Source of the DNA: Bryopsis sp. KO-2023
Taxonomy: Eukaryota; Chlorophyta; Ulvophyceae; Bryopsidales; Bryopsidaceae
Assembly (NCBI GenBank): GCA_030272585.1
Contig: BSYQ01000015.1
Span: 310,001 to 374,000 of the forward strand
DNA length: 64,000 nucleotides
Direction of reading: 5' to 3'
The notes beneath the pieces are model-generated. The model was given only the letters and a program-made list of their open reading frames with translations, was not told where the DNA came from and ran no database searches. Numbering within the stretch: the stretch's first letter is position 1; each line of letters opens with the position of its first letter. This document shows positions 32,167 through 45,200 of this stretch, piece after piece. Both the position numbers and the translations under genes were made by a program.

Positions 32167-33463
32167 GCAGGAAGCTATTCATAGCTGGATGTTTATTTGG
32201 AAGAAAGCGAATGCTGAAATAATCGCGTTTGGCTCAAAAACAATCAATGGGAAAACAGTTGAGGGCCAGTGAATAATATGTCTGTAGTTGTCGGGATGCA
32301 CAAAAACTTGCAACAGCTTTGAATAATTTCTATCGTCTTTTTGTTTCTTTTTTGAACTGGGTTTTTTTTTATCATGAGATTTGAATAAGTTTCTGCATGT
32401 AGTGTTGGTTTGGATAACAATTTCTGAACTGCGTGCTGATTGAATAAGGGAATTGTGAAAGCAAAAGGGCAGAAGTTAAGGTTGCTGTGACGCTGGCAAG
32501 ATTTGTGAAAAGTGAATTGCTTACTGCTGAAAAAAAAAATGTGCCTTTCTTTTTGTAAGCTGATGTTTGTTAATCAATGAGTGAAACGTGGTCAAGCCCG
32601 TGATGTGCAACAAAAACAAATATTATATTTGATTAGGAGTGATGGTGCAGCTGATAATACAAACTACAGCCAAACTACAGTTACCTATAGGTAGCTACCA
32701 TTGCAACTTGTGTGTGAATACTATTGGATCCAGAGAGAGGGGGGGGGATATCTTACTAATTAAGTGTCGTCTTCTTCCTACCACTAGTTTACCTTCTGTC
32801 TCGAAGTATTCAACGCTTTATCGTGTCTGGATAAGTTTTTGTTTTGGCAAGACTTCTGTCGGATCCATGTGTCCCTGCAGGAGTCCCGAAAAAGATGGCC
32901 ACCTCGAACAGCGACTTTCTTTTGCGCACCCCCCAAAAGTGCTTTTTTTTTCTATTTCTCCCCTCCCCAAAAGCCATCACCCTAGTTTCGATTGGGGGAG
33001 TCTAACGATCGCGGCTGCAAGAATGGCTAGATATGCGCTCAATTGGTTTAAAAAACGTGCACAACTGTCTCGCTGCATTTCTACAAGCGTTGCACCCAGG
33101 GTGCATTGCTTTTGGGGACCACAGTAGATGTCCGAACGGGCTCCTTCGCTGAGCAGCGAGTGAACGGTTGCCTCCAAGGTGCAACACATACCAGCCGCCT
33201 CTTCCTGATCATCAATTCGTTAAAACAATCGCTGATTTCTTACTTGAATGTACCCACCTGTGTGTCTGTCGGGTGTCAAAATTCCACACACGATTCTCGT
33301 GAACATTTTCACATTTTTGGATTTTGTCGAAATGAGGTTGGCTGCCAGGATTTTGTTGGCGCCTTCGAATTCGCAACTCCGATCGCTCTCATCCCTGAGA
33401 CGAGTATCGAGTTTCTGTTCATCGCCAACAGAATCTTCGACATCCGTGTCCGGCTGCACATCA
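32167..33463. other. Intergenic region, TatD promoter side
   Basis: No plus-strand gene is supported. The minus strand from 33474 to 33002 could encode a small two-exon protein, listed separately with low confidence. Confidence 0.4.
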
Positions 33464-33474
33464 ATGAAGTTCAT
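33002..33474 (-). CDS. Possible small two-exon gene opposite the TatD start
   Basis: Read on the minus strand, an ATG at 33474 opens 72 codons ([20 protein letters not shown]...) up to a donor-like CAG|GTGGGT at 33258. The phase-compatible acceptor ATCAG|GAAGAG near 33210 leads to a stop at 33002. The first segment is charged and protein-like, but no domain is recognised. Its start codon overlaps the tiny first coding exon of TatD on the other strand. The stretch is also open on the plus strand, so chance cannot be excluded. Confidence 0.25.
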
Positions 33475-36400
33475 TGGTAAACAAAAGTGAAGCCTGGAGC
33501 TATGCACTTCCATTAAATGTCACTAAGAAATATTTCTTGGAACGAATGGCTTGTGAATTGATTACAGCAAATTGACATTATAATATATATATAAAAATAA
33601 ATAAAAAATAAAAAATAAAAAGGCATCGCTGCCATATTATATATACAAGTGGATTGTGTCGAAAGAGTGACAGAATGACGGGATGATGGTGATGTTTTGT
33701 TTCTTTTTTTTTTCCAGACATAGCTGCGAATTTGACTGATGGAATGTATCAAGGCTCGTATCATGGGAAATCCTACCATGAACCAGATTTCGATGATATG
33801 CTGGGGAGAGCGTTTGATGCTGGTGAGAGTTCAATCTATCAGCTGTTTGTTCTAATGCCCGGGCCATTTCACCCCAATGAGTAGCAATCAAATAGGAAAA
33901 ACATAGTTCCACTCAGAAAAGCAACGCAGCCGAAACAAATTTAAGAATACTGATTCTTGTTTTACGCACATGTATTTTTGGGGAAAAGAAAATCTGATTT
34001 CTTCGTTGTGAAAAGTTTTAGATTGTCTGAAAAATGTGGGGTTGAATCAGGGCTGGATCGTATTATAGTGACAGCTGGGGAAGCTGAAATGTCAAGAGAT
34101 GCCCTTGATATGGCGGCAAAAAATGGTATTTGCGCTGTGAAAATTTTCCTCTCTAAATTTTTTTCCACTTAACATATCAAACCACATGCACAACGTCTCT
34201 ATTTGCTGACACTCGCTTCATTTCTGTATTTTGATTCGTTGTTCATTTTCATTTAATTTCAAACCGGGTTTTTATTCCTGTTTTTCTCTTTCCGTACCCG
34301 TTCATTCTTTTTTGAACTAGATAAATGGGATCCCTTCCCCTCAAATTTTGGGGTTTTGTCTGATATTCATGTATGTTCATCATAGCTGCAAACTCCTTGC
34401 TTTTAAGTTGTGCGGGTGTCCAGACGTGTAGTTTTTGACTTTTGCAATCGAAAGCCATTTCAGAAAAATTCCAATTTTTTGGGATATTTTAGACAGACTA
34501 TTTTCGACGGTGGGTGTACATCCAACACGCTGCGAAGCTTTCGAGAAATTCCCAGCTGGCCCCGACAGCTACTTGGATTTGCTTTTGAAAATCGCAACAG
34601 AAGGCATGGCTGGGGGGAAAGTGGTTGCTGTGGGGGAGTGTGGTCTAGGTAGGAAACCTGTACCAGATGTATTTTGTGAAAACTCATTTCTTTTTTTTTA
34701 TTTCAGTGACAAAGAATTTTTCCTTGTGTGTGTGGAAATCGATTTGAGGTCAATGATGGACCTGAATGGTTTTTTGGTTTTCTTTTTGCTGATGTGCAAT
34801 CATATCCATTTAATCCTAGTCTTTTTTTTGTTTCAGTTTTGAAATTATACCAAGGGGCACTTCGTGTTGCCACATATTAATCGCTTTTCTTGAAGTGATT
34901 TTGATTGCGTTTGAACTTTTCTAATTCTAATTGAATTAGGTAATCCCTTAACCATAGGCCAATAAAAAAAAGACAAGAATTTTTTTTGTTTTGAAATTGA
35001 GTGTTTGTTGTTTGTTCAGATTATGATAGGCTGCAATTCTGTGACAAAGCCACCCAACAGAAATATTTTGCAGCTCAATTCAAATTATCACGAGAAACTA
35101 AGTTGCCTATGTAAGACTCCGCTCCATCCATTCTCCTTGTTTCTTTCTTTTAATGGTTTGCTTTGTTTTTCATTCATTATCTTCGAAAAATGTATGGCAT
35201 CGGTTTTTTTTTCCCTTTTGACTTCATTTAATCTTTTCTTCCCTTTTTTTTCCCCCCTCTCTTTCTTAATGAAGTCTGTGGTCATTGGGCTGATTTTCAT
35301 TCTCGAGGTCCAAGTTTTTGTGTCAAATTTTTGGAGTCGGTTCTAATCAATTCTTTGTCATTAGCCGGCATTTCCTGAAAAAAAATCAAATATGCAAGAT
35401 AATACAACACTGTTTCTTGCAGGTTTCTGCATATGCGAACTGCTTGTGATGATTTTATCAAAATCCTGAAAGAGGTAAAATACTTAAGAAAAGAGCAAAA
35501 AATTCAGGGGAAAAAAACCCCCATCATGACTAAAAATCCACTCATGCGTTTTATTTCATTTTAAATTTTTTTCTTGGGATTATGGAAAATCGGAAATGTG
35601 TTGGGGTTATGAAAAGTATTTGGCTCAAAAGATTTGACAAATACCTTAGTAAGATCCTGGTTTGACAGAATGTAGGTGATTTCTATGGCGGCGTGGTTCA
35701 CTCTTTCACCGGCACTCCAGAAGAAGCTCTTGCTTTACTGGAAATGGAAAATGTTTACATAGGTAAAAAACACCCCGGAAATTCTTTAGTTCAGCAAAGA
35801 AAACACTGAAATTAAGTTTTCTAATCAGGAAATCGATTGCTTACTTCTTGTCAGACCTCTCATTTCCACAGTGGATAAACATACAAAAAAAAAAGCAAAA
35901 ACCTGTGTTTCGATGAAAGAAAAATTGACACAATGTGTGATTCAGGAATCAATGGGTGTTCGTTGAAAACTGAAGAAAATCTAGCAGCTCTGAGTGTAAT
36001 TCCTGTGGAGCGGATGATGATCGAGACAGACTGCCCTTATTGTGAAATTCGAAATTCTCATGCCAGCAAAAAATACGTCAAAACTACGTTTCAAGCGAAG
36101 GATAAAAAGAAACACTCGAAAGAATGTTTAGTCAAGGGCCGAAACGAACCGTGCACAATCACGTGGGTGGTGGTGTAGAGTCTTTTGCATACTGTTATTT
36201 TTTCTTTGGTTTTGGAGGTGATGTCAGGAAAATGAAAAACTGATTTCAATTTTATGGAATGTATCTTAAAGTCCTTTTCAAGTGCAGGAGAATTGGATTC
36301 TGGTCAGAAACATACCGAGCTTGTTTTTTTCCACAGATTTCGTTTCTACCCTAGCTAAAGTCTGGCGCTGAGTCGAACTGTGTGTTGTGTCCAGACAAAT

Positions 36401-36518
36401 TTTGGAGGTGATTGGTGGTCACAAAGGAATTGACGATTTAGAGGGCCTATCACATCAACTCTGGAAAAATACAATGGATTTGTTTTTCCCTGCGAGTATA
36501 CCACTGTCGCCACAGTGA
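33464..36518 (+). CDS. TATDN1: TatD family metal-dependent deoxyribonuclease (TATDN1-like), 308 aa, nine exons
   Basis: Exons: 33464-33476, 33718-33822, 34051-34125, 34493-34648, 35020-35110, 35423-35474, 35669-35762, 35946-36162, 36395-36518. They sum to 927 bases with phases consistent throughout. The protein follows TATDN1 from end to end: [99 protein letters not shown] and [16 protein letters not shown]. The metal-site residues of the amidohydrolase-type barrel are present (His of VHPT, Glu of GECGLG, His of FLHM, His of VVHSF, Asp of ETDCP). TatD enzymes trim DNA ends and act in DNA repair and apoptotic degradation. The first coding exon is only 13 bases (ATG AAG TTC ATT G), chosen because it restores the conserved MKFID start. 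Confidence 0.93.
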
Positions 36519-36972
36519 ATGTTTTCTATCTTTCAAATGTTTTCTTTTTGATTTTACTTAGCAGGATGTGGATGGAGGTGTCCAACGCTATGTATTGTAT
36601 AAACCTTGGATCAGAATACAATTGCACATGAAGAGGGGGTCAACTTGTGTGGGGGGAAATTTCATTTGGGTGGGAACACACCAAAATCGGAAAATTGAAA
36701 CCAACACCAAAATTTACATCGGCTTATATCAAGGAAAAAAATAAAAACAAATCGCAACCAAAAAACTGAAAAAACCCAACAAACCCAACAAACAAAACCA
36801 GTATTATGATCCCTGCAGAAACACACTCTCCAACCCCCATCCACAAAAGTTCAGATTTCACCATTCAAAAACATCCTCCGTATCCTGTTTTCGTGACTCT
36901 TTCCTTCGCAATCTTATGTTCCAACCACCTGGCCCTGAATCGGCCAAACTGCTCCTCCCCAGCAAAATATCC
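36519..36972. other. Convergent 3' untranslated region, TatD / RtcB
   Basis: The 454 bases between the two facing stop codons hold no gene. The stop of TatD and the stop of RtcB are on opposite strands, so the two transcripts probably terminate or overlap here. Confidence 0.5.
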
Positions 36973-39900
36973 TTACCCTTTTACTACAGCGATTGGCCGC
37001 AATTTGACACACTTTTTGGAGATACCTGCTTGATGGCAAGTGTCCACCACTTCTGTAACGTCCTTGTATGATTCTGGGGCTTCTTCCATTACAAGCTTGG
37101 GACTGGCCACTCGAATCGAAATTCCCTTAAATTTCAGATCATCCAAAACATCTTGATAATCCAGCCTGTTCCTGGAATTATTTCTACTCCTTGCTCGCCC
37201 TGACAAATAAAAAATGAAAAAAAATAAAAAATAATTTTCTTTTTCCGAGGGGATCATCAAATCAACCAGGGTGAGTTTGGAAGTGAATATTTGCTGTCAT
37301 ACACCGAGACAGATACTGTTCACATGCATATAACAGCTTCTGGAAATTAATTTGGGGCACTGCTGATGTGGTGATATCAGGATACAAAGCTAAAGCTACC
37401 CTATTTCTCAACGAATCTAGAATCCACTTAGTTTTTGGCTTTGTTTTTGGCCAGGGGTTCGCATGAAACCTTCACACCCACCGGCTCCATGGCAAGTGCT
37501 TCCGAAAGTTTCTTTGAATCCCTTTTCTGTTCCGGTGAGGACGTAACTACAAGTTCCCATGGTGCCTCCAATCAGCACGGGCTGCCCGGTGAATTGATAG
37601 TCCACTGGGATCAATGGATGATGGGGTGGGAAAGCTCGAGTGGAGCCCTTTCTGTGGACCAAGAGTTTGGTCAACTGTCCATCCACCAAGTGCTCCTCGA
37701 CCTGGAAAAAATATTCACATCCAAATTGTGGAATGAGGGAATGCGATAATTCCCTTCTTCAAACGGAAAAAAAAACAAAGGGGAGCAGAAAAATGAACTG
37801 AAAGCATAGAAAAGGTAAAAAAAAAAGAAGAAAAAGATTCCCCTCAATGAATTCATAAAAAGATGGCCTGCATTGCGTGTAGAAAAGTCCACTCTTTTAA
37901 ACCCAAGATGAACAAAGGTGCATAACAAAAAAAAGATTTCTGACCTTGGCGATATTGTGGCTGACATCGTAAATCACATGCATGTCCAAGTCATCGGGGG
38001 TGGATTTGAACAGTTTCGCAAAGGCTTGCCGACACAAAAAAGTCATGGAGGAGCGATTGACCCATGCATAGTTGGCGGCACAAGACATGGAAGCCAAGTA
38101 ATTTCGGCCCTCTTCGGAATGAATCCTGGCGCAAGCCAGCTGTCTGTCATTGGTTTCGATCCCATCCCTGGCCATGGCTTTTTCCATGGAGGTCAGAGCA
38201 TCCGTTGCCACTTGATGTCCCAGACCTCGACTTCCGCTGTGAATCATAACGCATACCTTTGATGTTTGGATCGGACGGGAGGGGGGGGGGGGGGGGGGGG
38301 GGGAGGGGGAAAGGAAACACACTCAGTCAGCTGTGAAGTGAAAAGGAAAGCAAGAAGTAACACACAATACATGCCATTTGAGAAACTGTTCAAATGAGCA
38401 TGTGGGTATTTTTTGCAAAGAAATGAGCGGTTGTGGTGAGTGAGTGATTTTCCTTCTACCTGGCCCAATTGGTCTATCCCCATTTTGCTTGCAGCTTTCT
38501 CGTCAAAGATTTGATCCACGACTTGAATTTCGGCATAGTGGTTGCCAGCTCCCAAGGTTCCCATCTAAAAAAAGGAAAAACAAAATTATTTTAAAGTGGA
38601 AAAGGAACCATTGTCAGTCTTCCATGGGAAGAACAACAGCCAAAAAAAAAAAGAATAACCACGGAAAGGAACTCAGAGGGGCTTCTCATTGATCTATCTT
38701 GTTGAACAACGTTTTATTCGCTAAAAGTTTTTTTTCTTGGATTGGGCCAACGCATAGGAATTTAGACAACCTGAGGCAGACCTCGTTTTTTCGCTCTGGA
38801 GCTGACTTTGCTGGGATCGGCGCTCAACATTCGCCCATACTCTTCGCAATGTTCTTTGTCCTCTGCCCATGCATATCCCTGTTCCAACATCAACAAAAAA
38901 CAATCATGTCTTATGCTGACAAATCATGGCATCAGTTGCCAATTTTCCAGATTCACCGTATCGAGGGTGGAAGGTTCATGGGAGGCCATCCACTGTTTGT
39001 GAACAGGGTCTATGAATTCATAATCTTCACCTTTCTTTTTTGGTTTCAAAATTTGACACACCTCTCTGAGGGACCACTCCATCCCCATTTCCAAAGCAGA
39101 TTCAAGGTCCCTGGATGTTGTAGGTATAATTCCCATGGAGCCAACCCCCACCGGAATGTGGTCAAACAGAGTCTGGGCCATTTGCTCCTTGACATCCACC
39201 ACATCTTTCTCCATCTGCAAATACCCAAAGCAAAACCATGACCATTAAGCTCCATGAGTTATCATTCTTTCTATCACTCTTTTTTCTGGTAATGCAAATA
39301 ATTTTCTTCTTTTTTTAATAAGTAAAGTTTTCATCACTTTGATTGCGGTTTTATTCTCGACAGCACAAAAAATATGGTCGATTTCATGATTGACTGGGGA
39401 ATGGCATGGCCTAAATTTAGCATGGAAATTTTTGAAGTGTATAAACCCTCACCAGATTGGTTCTGACTAATCGCACCCCACAATTGATATCAAATCCCAC
39501 ACCCCCAGGAGAAACCACAGCTTTGGGGTCGTTCATGTCGAAAGCTGCTACATTTCCAATTGCAAATCCATAGCCAGCATGGACATCGGGCAATGCGATT
39601 GATCTCTGCATGTTTTCACAAAGCATCTTTTGTTAGGAAAAATAAACAGACCGTGACAATTAGATGAATGGAGAATCATTATCTGGACCAACTGTTGAGC
39701 TCTACAGACTGACACAGGTTTTCAACTTCGGCATGCAGCTGATGTTTGAAAAAGAGCCAATACAGAACAGGCGAGTTTTTACATGTTTCTTTCCATTGTG
39801 CTTTCATTTAGTTTCGCAGTTGACTGAAAGACAAGCAATTTGTCAACACAAAAGCAGACTGCTTGATGGAACTACATTGCATCAACATTTCTTGGCTAAA

Positions 39901-40709
39901 TCAAATCAGGCAGTCCTGTTGCTGGTTCTAAGCCAACCAAACGATGTCTTTCACTTGCATTCAGGTAAAAATATCACTCACTTTGACGATTCCAGGAAGC
40001 GCAGCCACATTAGCTAATTGCTTTACAGCCGGCAGGAAACCCCCATGCTGATATCGAAAATTTCAAACACACAAACAGAGCAGGATTCTCAGCCACCACA
40101 CATGCTTTACTTATTAAATTTCAATGCATGAAGCCGTCTTTCACCAGGTCATTCAAGACACCATGCTGAATGATTTGCATAGTGTATTTAGGGGTAGGAA
40201 TATCATTCACAAACAAAAGAGTGAATTCATGTTGTAATTTATGCTTGAATGTGTGACTAATATTCACTACACCGACCACCAGATTTTTCACTGGAAGAGC
40301 ATTCTCTAGACAAAAACAACTGGCACACGCTTGCTTTTATGTGGAACTCAGGGTCTACCTCTCCTCTCCGGACGTGTTGTTGCAGCTCGTCGAACAGCAG
40401 ATCTCGTAAACGGTTATTGACGTAGAAAGTCCCATCCACGTGCATGCCCGGAACGAAGCCTTTCTTCACGACATACTGAACGGGACTCACTTGTTCGATG
40501 AACGCCTTCTCCTGCAACACGAAAAAATAAACGTTGAAGAACATCCCGCAGGCGATGCGCTGGACCAAGAAGCGTCAACACACCAACTCCCGAAACTTTT
40601 TTTTTCTGAAACTCTCATATAGGCGTCAGGCAAAGCGGAAACAGATACTCCACTTTCACCTGTCCCGTGTTCAAATTCTATTCACCTGTTGATAAGTCCT
40701 GACCACCAT
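36973..40709 (-). CDS. RTCB: RtcB-type RNA-splicing ligase (tRNA ligase catalytic subunit), 506 aa, ten exons
   Basis: Exons (minus order): 40686-40709, 40359-40511, 39982-40047, 39453-39605, 39062-39214, 38771-38878, 38460-38564, 37945-38256, 37482-37701, 36973-37199. They sum to 1521 bases, which matches the 505-506 aa of animal RtcB. The enzyme joins 2',3'-cyclic phosphate and 5'-OH RNA ends during tRNA splicing. All metal and GTP site elements are present: GFDINCGVR (metal Cys about 123, Asp about 120), [13 protein letters not shown] (His about 228), [11 protein letters not shown] (His about 260), [23 protein letters not shown] and the guanylylated His in STCHGAG (about 429). The first exon encodes only MVVRTYQQ and matches the animal N-terminus. 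An alternative upstream ATG in another frame (MKVTAEEF) is rejected because it loses that match. Confidence 0.96.
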
Positions 40710-42222
40710 CGTTTTTGCGGGCTTGGATTCTCAAAGGCTTCTTTTGTTCCCCCAACCATCACCTTCCTCACAAATTCCTCGGCCGTCACTTTCATCGTCG
40801 CGCGACGGAGATCTGCTGGGAAGGCCCAGGCGTCTGCATGTGCATGTCATGCACTGAAAGACGTCAACATTAAAGTCATCAAGATGCACAACTTCAAAAT
40901 GATTAATCAATACGCTGACAGATCCATTTGGACTTCACAGTCCCCAAATCGAAATTTTGACACACCCCCTTTTCGAAACTATCTCACATCATGAAGGTGT
41001 TTGAAATAAAAAAACATAAAGAATTTTTAACTGGGCAGATTTCCATGCTGCTGGCATCCCACTAAAGTTCCAATGTCATGTGTTTTGGCCTGGTTCAGGG
41101 CAGCTGTCGTTTTGCGTAATCGCTGATCATCGATTTTAAAGCATTCGTTCGTGGATGTGTAATGGTTCCTGTGAAATTCTTCCCTGCCTCACTTGCACCA
41201 CAGCACCAAGGGTTTTTCTGGGCTTTGAAACAAAAGACACGCCGAATATCGAAACTTATTTCGTTCCGTCCGTCTAAGTCTCGTCGCGGTATTTGGAAAA
41301 AAGAAGCGAGAAACGAAAAAGACGAGCGAAGGGAAAGTTAAAAAGAAGGCTCGCCAGTTTTGCTTGTACAAACACGTGTGTGAATATTACATATATGCAC
41401 AGGCTTATGCTCGGCGTGTATGTACATTTCGGGTAGAGAAGTCAATTCCTGGTGGAAATCCCGACGGCAAACGAGAAAGAACGCTCCTTTCCGGGAGGTA
41501 GGATTTTCTTGGGCCGGAAATTTTGACGCAATGCTTCTCGCGGTTGGAGCTGACAGATGTCGCTGGTCTTCGATAAGGCGTGGTTTTATTTTCGCCCACC
41601 AATTTTGTATTCACAGTTTCTTTTTCACCTAGTAGTTTGCTCCTTGGTTGTTTGGTTTTCCCAGCAATTTGTGTGGGGTGTGTAGAACCTCCCTTACTCC
41701 AAAATAGAAAATATTTGGAATCTTGATTCATAAGTTTTTTGCAACTCCCCCTTCCCCTTTATTCATTTGTTTTTGACTAAACAAATGGGGAGGATGACAT
41801 GATCAGATATTTTTTCAAAGTTTGTTTTTTTTCCCCTTATATTTGTTAATTAGTCACCTTCACTCATACACAGGTTCTTTGTTTAGCATCCAAATCTTTT
41901 AGCCATAATTTTCATCCGAAACAATTTTGCACATTTTTTTTTTCAAGCCCAGTGAAACATCTTGATGTTTGCATGGTTGAGAAAACGAAACAGAAACTGC
42001 AACTGCGGGCTTCGTACATTTGTTTTAACAACAATGTAAAAAACAATTTGAAAATGAGTGGAATCATAGTTCTATCTTTTTGTGCAGCAGGTGGTACAGC
42101 TGCAACAATTGATTTTCGTTTTTTGATTCAAGTTTCATAAATCTTGAAATTGAAAAGGGGACGAAAAAAACATTCAAAGTGAGAATCAGCCACTGGAAAA
42201 CAGCAGAGCATCTGAGTGAAAA
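40710..42222. other. Divergent intergenic region, RtcB / VASt-DysF gene
   Basis: About 1.5 kb separates the two divergent starts. It is CpG-richer near 40700-40830 and 41200-41620, then T-rich. No exon was recognised, and in particular no GRAM or C2 domain that would extend the next gene upstream. Confidence 0.45.
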
Positions 42223-45200
42223 ATGAAAAATGGATTGGACGAATTTGAGGCGTATTGGCCGAGCTGGCCGAAGGATGTTCAAGGGGAAAACTTGACGAAT
42301 GTATATGTGGGTTGTGGTTTTGACCACTTGGTGGAATTGCTTTGGGGAAGAGGGTCTCAGTTTCAGGTTAGTCATCATAAAATCGCAAATAAAAATCGAA
42401 GAAGGATGTGGAAGGAAACAGAGAGTAACTAGCTTTTTTTCCCGGAAAAAAAAAAAAAAAAAAAAAAAACAAAAAAAAAAAAAAAAAATTATTGGAAAAT
42501 TATTGTGAAGAAGTCAGAAAATGACAAATAATCCGGAAATCTGTGTGGAAAAACCAAAAAGCAAAAACAGAAAAAAAGAAAATAGTTTTGTTGTGGTGTT
42601 CACCAGATGGATTTCAACAAGGAGGTGGGCTTTGTGGATTTCCAAAGAACTGATTGGATAGATGACTACAAAAATCTACCTTGCTTGCCTGGGGGCTTCG
42701 ATTGGTCGGTCCAAGAAAGTGGGCCCCAAGACCAGCAAGGATGTACAGACTATAGTGGAATGCTCAGGAAGGTAGACTATCCCTGCAGAAATTTTGACCT
42801 GTTTATTCAAACTCTTGATCTTTTCTTTAAAAAAAAATCCAATTTCCTCAGCTGTCAATTTTTTTTATATTTTTTTTTGGTGGGGGGGTATGAGTTCTGC
42901 CGGAACATTTATTTTGACAACATCTGAGCCTGTTTTTTGTGTTAAAATTGTTTTCAATTCTCCTGCATTGTTCTCGATTCTTGCCTTTTCGCATTCAAAC
43001 AAAATTGGAAAAGGAATTATCAAGTACCCTATTTCCCCCCCCCCCCTTTCCAATTTGCCTATTGGGAGCAACACCCTTGCACCCAAACCATCAATTCTTT
43101 TAGCATGTTTTCTCTCAAGGTCGAATTTCGCTTGTCAATTGTTATTATCAGGTCAGGTCACATAATGGAGGTGGGGCCGCTTTCCTGGGTCAATTTTTCA
43201 AAACGGAAGAACTGCAGCGATGTCGGGAATTCGTCGCTGGAGAGAGATTAGTAATGGAGGCCTGTGTATGTACTACGGCCCCCTTTTGTGACCGATTCAG
43301 AGCGATTTGCAGGTATGATATGGAAAGAGTGAGAGAAGACGCTTGCCGTTTAAAAATAGATTTCCATATCGCCTATCTGCAGAAGGTTAATGGAATGACC
43401 AAGGTTTTCATGGAGAAGGGCGCCCGCGGTGAGTTCGTGAATTGTATTTGGTTTTTTGTTCCATGATGTTTCTTGTCAGGCAGAGGATTATCATTGTTTG
43501 TTTTTTGCATTTTTTTGGAAGGGGGGGGGGAGAAATATTTATATTCAATTTCAGTCATTGTAATCAATTACAAGCACGTGTAGCGGAATAAAAAAAATGA
43601 GAACAAGAATTAAAAAAAAACAAAAAAAACAAACATTTTTGAGGAAATGTGCGGCAATCGCTGTTTGTGTATATTTAAATTATTTGTTGCTTGCAGGGGG
43701 CTTGATAAAGAACTTTGAAATATACGTCCAAACGCTATCGAACTTTGTTTCTCTATTGTCTCCGGAGGAAATCCAAACTATTCAAGAAAGTTCCCCCGTC
43801 GCATCGCTCGCTGCTGCTGACCCAACACAAGAGCTTTCCAGAAGGTAGGTCAGTCATGGAAATGAAATATGTTTATAGACAGATCCACTATTGAGTGAAA
43901 ATTTCAATCATATGAAAGGTATCATGCATTTTGGCAGTGGATGGGCTGCGTGAAGCTTTTGACCTCTATTTCTTGAAACATTGTAATTATTTTTTTTTCT
44001 GTGGTTGCAGGGAAAACGACTACCTCTCAGAGCGATCGACGTTCGTGCGGTGGGAAGGCTTCGCCTGTTCTTCTTTTCGGAAATTTCTCGAACCGAAATT
44101 GGACCTGGCCAAATCCACCATCCCTTTCGACAAACCCCCAGGCCCCAATATCTTAGCTCCGCTCTTCAATACAGCCCCCCTGTCACAAATCTTGTGCATC
44201 CTGATTTTTCTTGTGGTAGTGAAATTCGTATTGATGGTTTTGGGGGGGCTGAGCGATGCCATGGGCCTGTCGAGTTCTGGAAACATAGTCGTCAATTCTG
44301 TGTCCAGCATTTTCGACCTACCAGACACTGTGGGGGAGGTATTAACCGCAGCAGTGGTTCTGGAGGCTGTTCACTGGGTGCTGACCACAGTGGGGGATTT
44401 TGCCACCGAATCTGCCAGGTAGGCACCTCTCAGAATATCATGGGTTCAGACCCCCCCAAAAAAATAAATAAATAAAAAAATCCCCCTAGTGTATATCTGT
44501 AGAATCCACCAGTTGTTCGTGCTCTTATCAAAACGATTCACTAGAGTGACTAGGGTGAAAGAAAAAAGAAGAAGAAAGTGGTAAAAAAAATTTCTTCCAT
44601 AATTTGATAGGACGCAACCTTAAATAGCCAGCCAATCAAGGTCAACCACCACTATCCTTGTAAGAATGGGGGATGGTTGGTGAATATTTTGCTGCTGTTG
44701 GTACAGAGAAGGGAGCTCAGCTCAAGCGGATCTGGCAGACACCCCTAGCCCCTCCTCCTCGGCCATCCTTGAATCGAATGCAATGACGGAGTCCCAGTCT
44801 CATGTGGACAGTGAGAAAGCTCATGTTAAAGAGAGAGCTTCCAGTCCATCACAGGGTAGAAATCCTCCTAAAGGAGCAGGCCCGGGTTCGAATCCCGCTC
44901 CAAGCAATGCTGCGACTTCGAGCAAAGACTCCCTGGTCGAAAACGGAGGGTTGAGACCTTCCAGCAGTGTGAATTTGGATGAGCAAGAGCAAGAAAGCGA
45001 CTTTGTGGAGCCGCCGCCTTCCTTTATCGAGAACACAGTTTCCTTTTTTCGGTTGGGGATTGTGACTTCAGCATTGGCCGTCGATATTGCTATTTCAGGG
45101 ATGAAAGGAAATCATAAGGGGAAATCTGAGCAAAAAGATCAGGAGTCAGACAAAGGTATGCATGGTTTGGTTGTGCTGTAGGATTGAAAGGATCCTATGT

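Noticed and set aside
40720..40800. Upstream ATG of RtcB opening MKVTAEEFVRKVMVGG in another frame
   Set aside because: It loses the conserved MVVR-type N-terminus and the phase-0 junction to the next exon.
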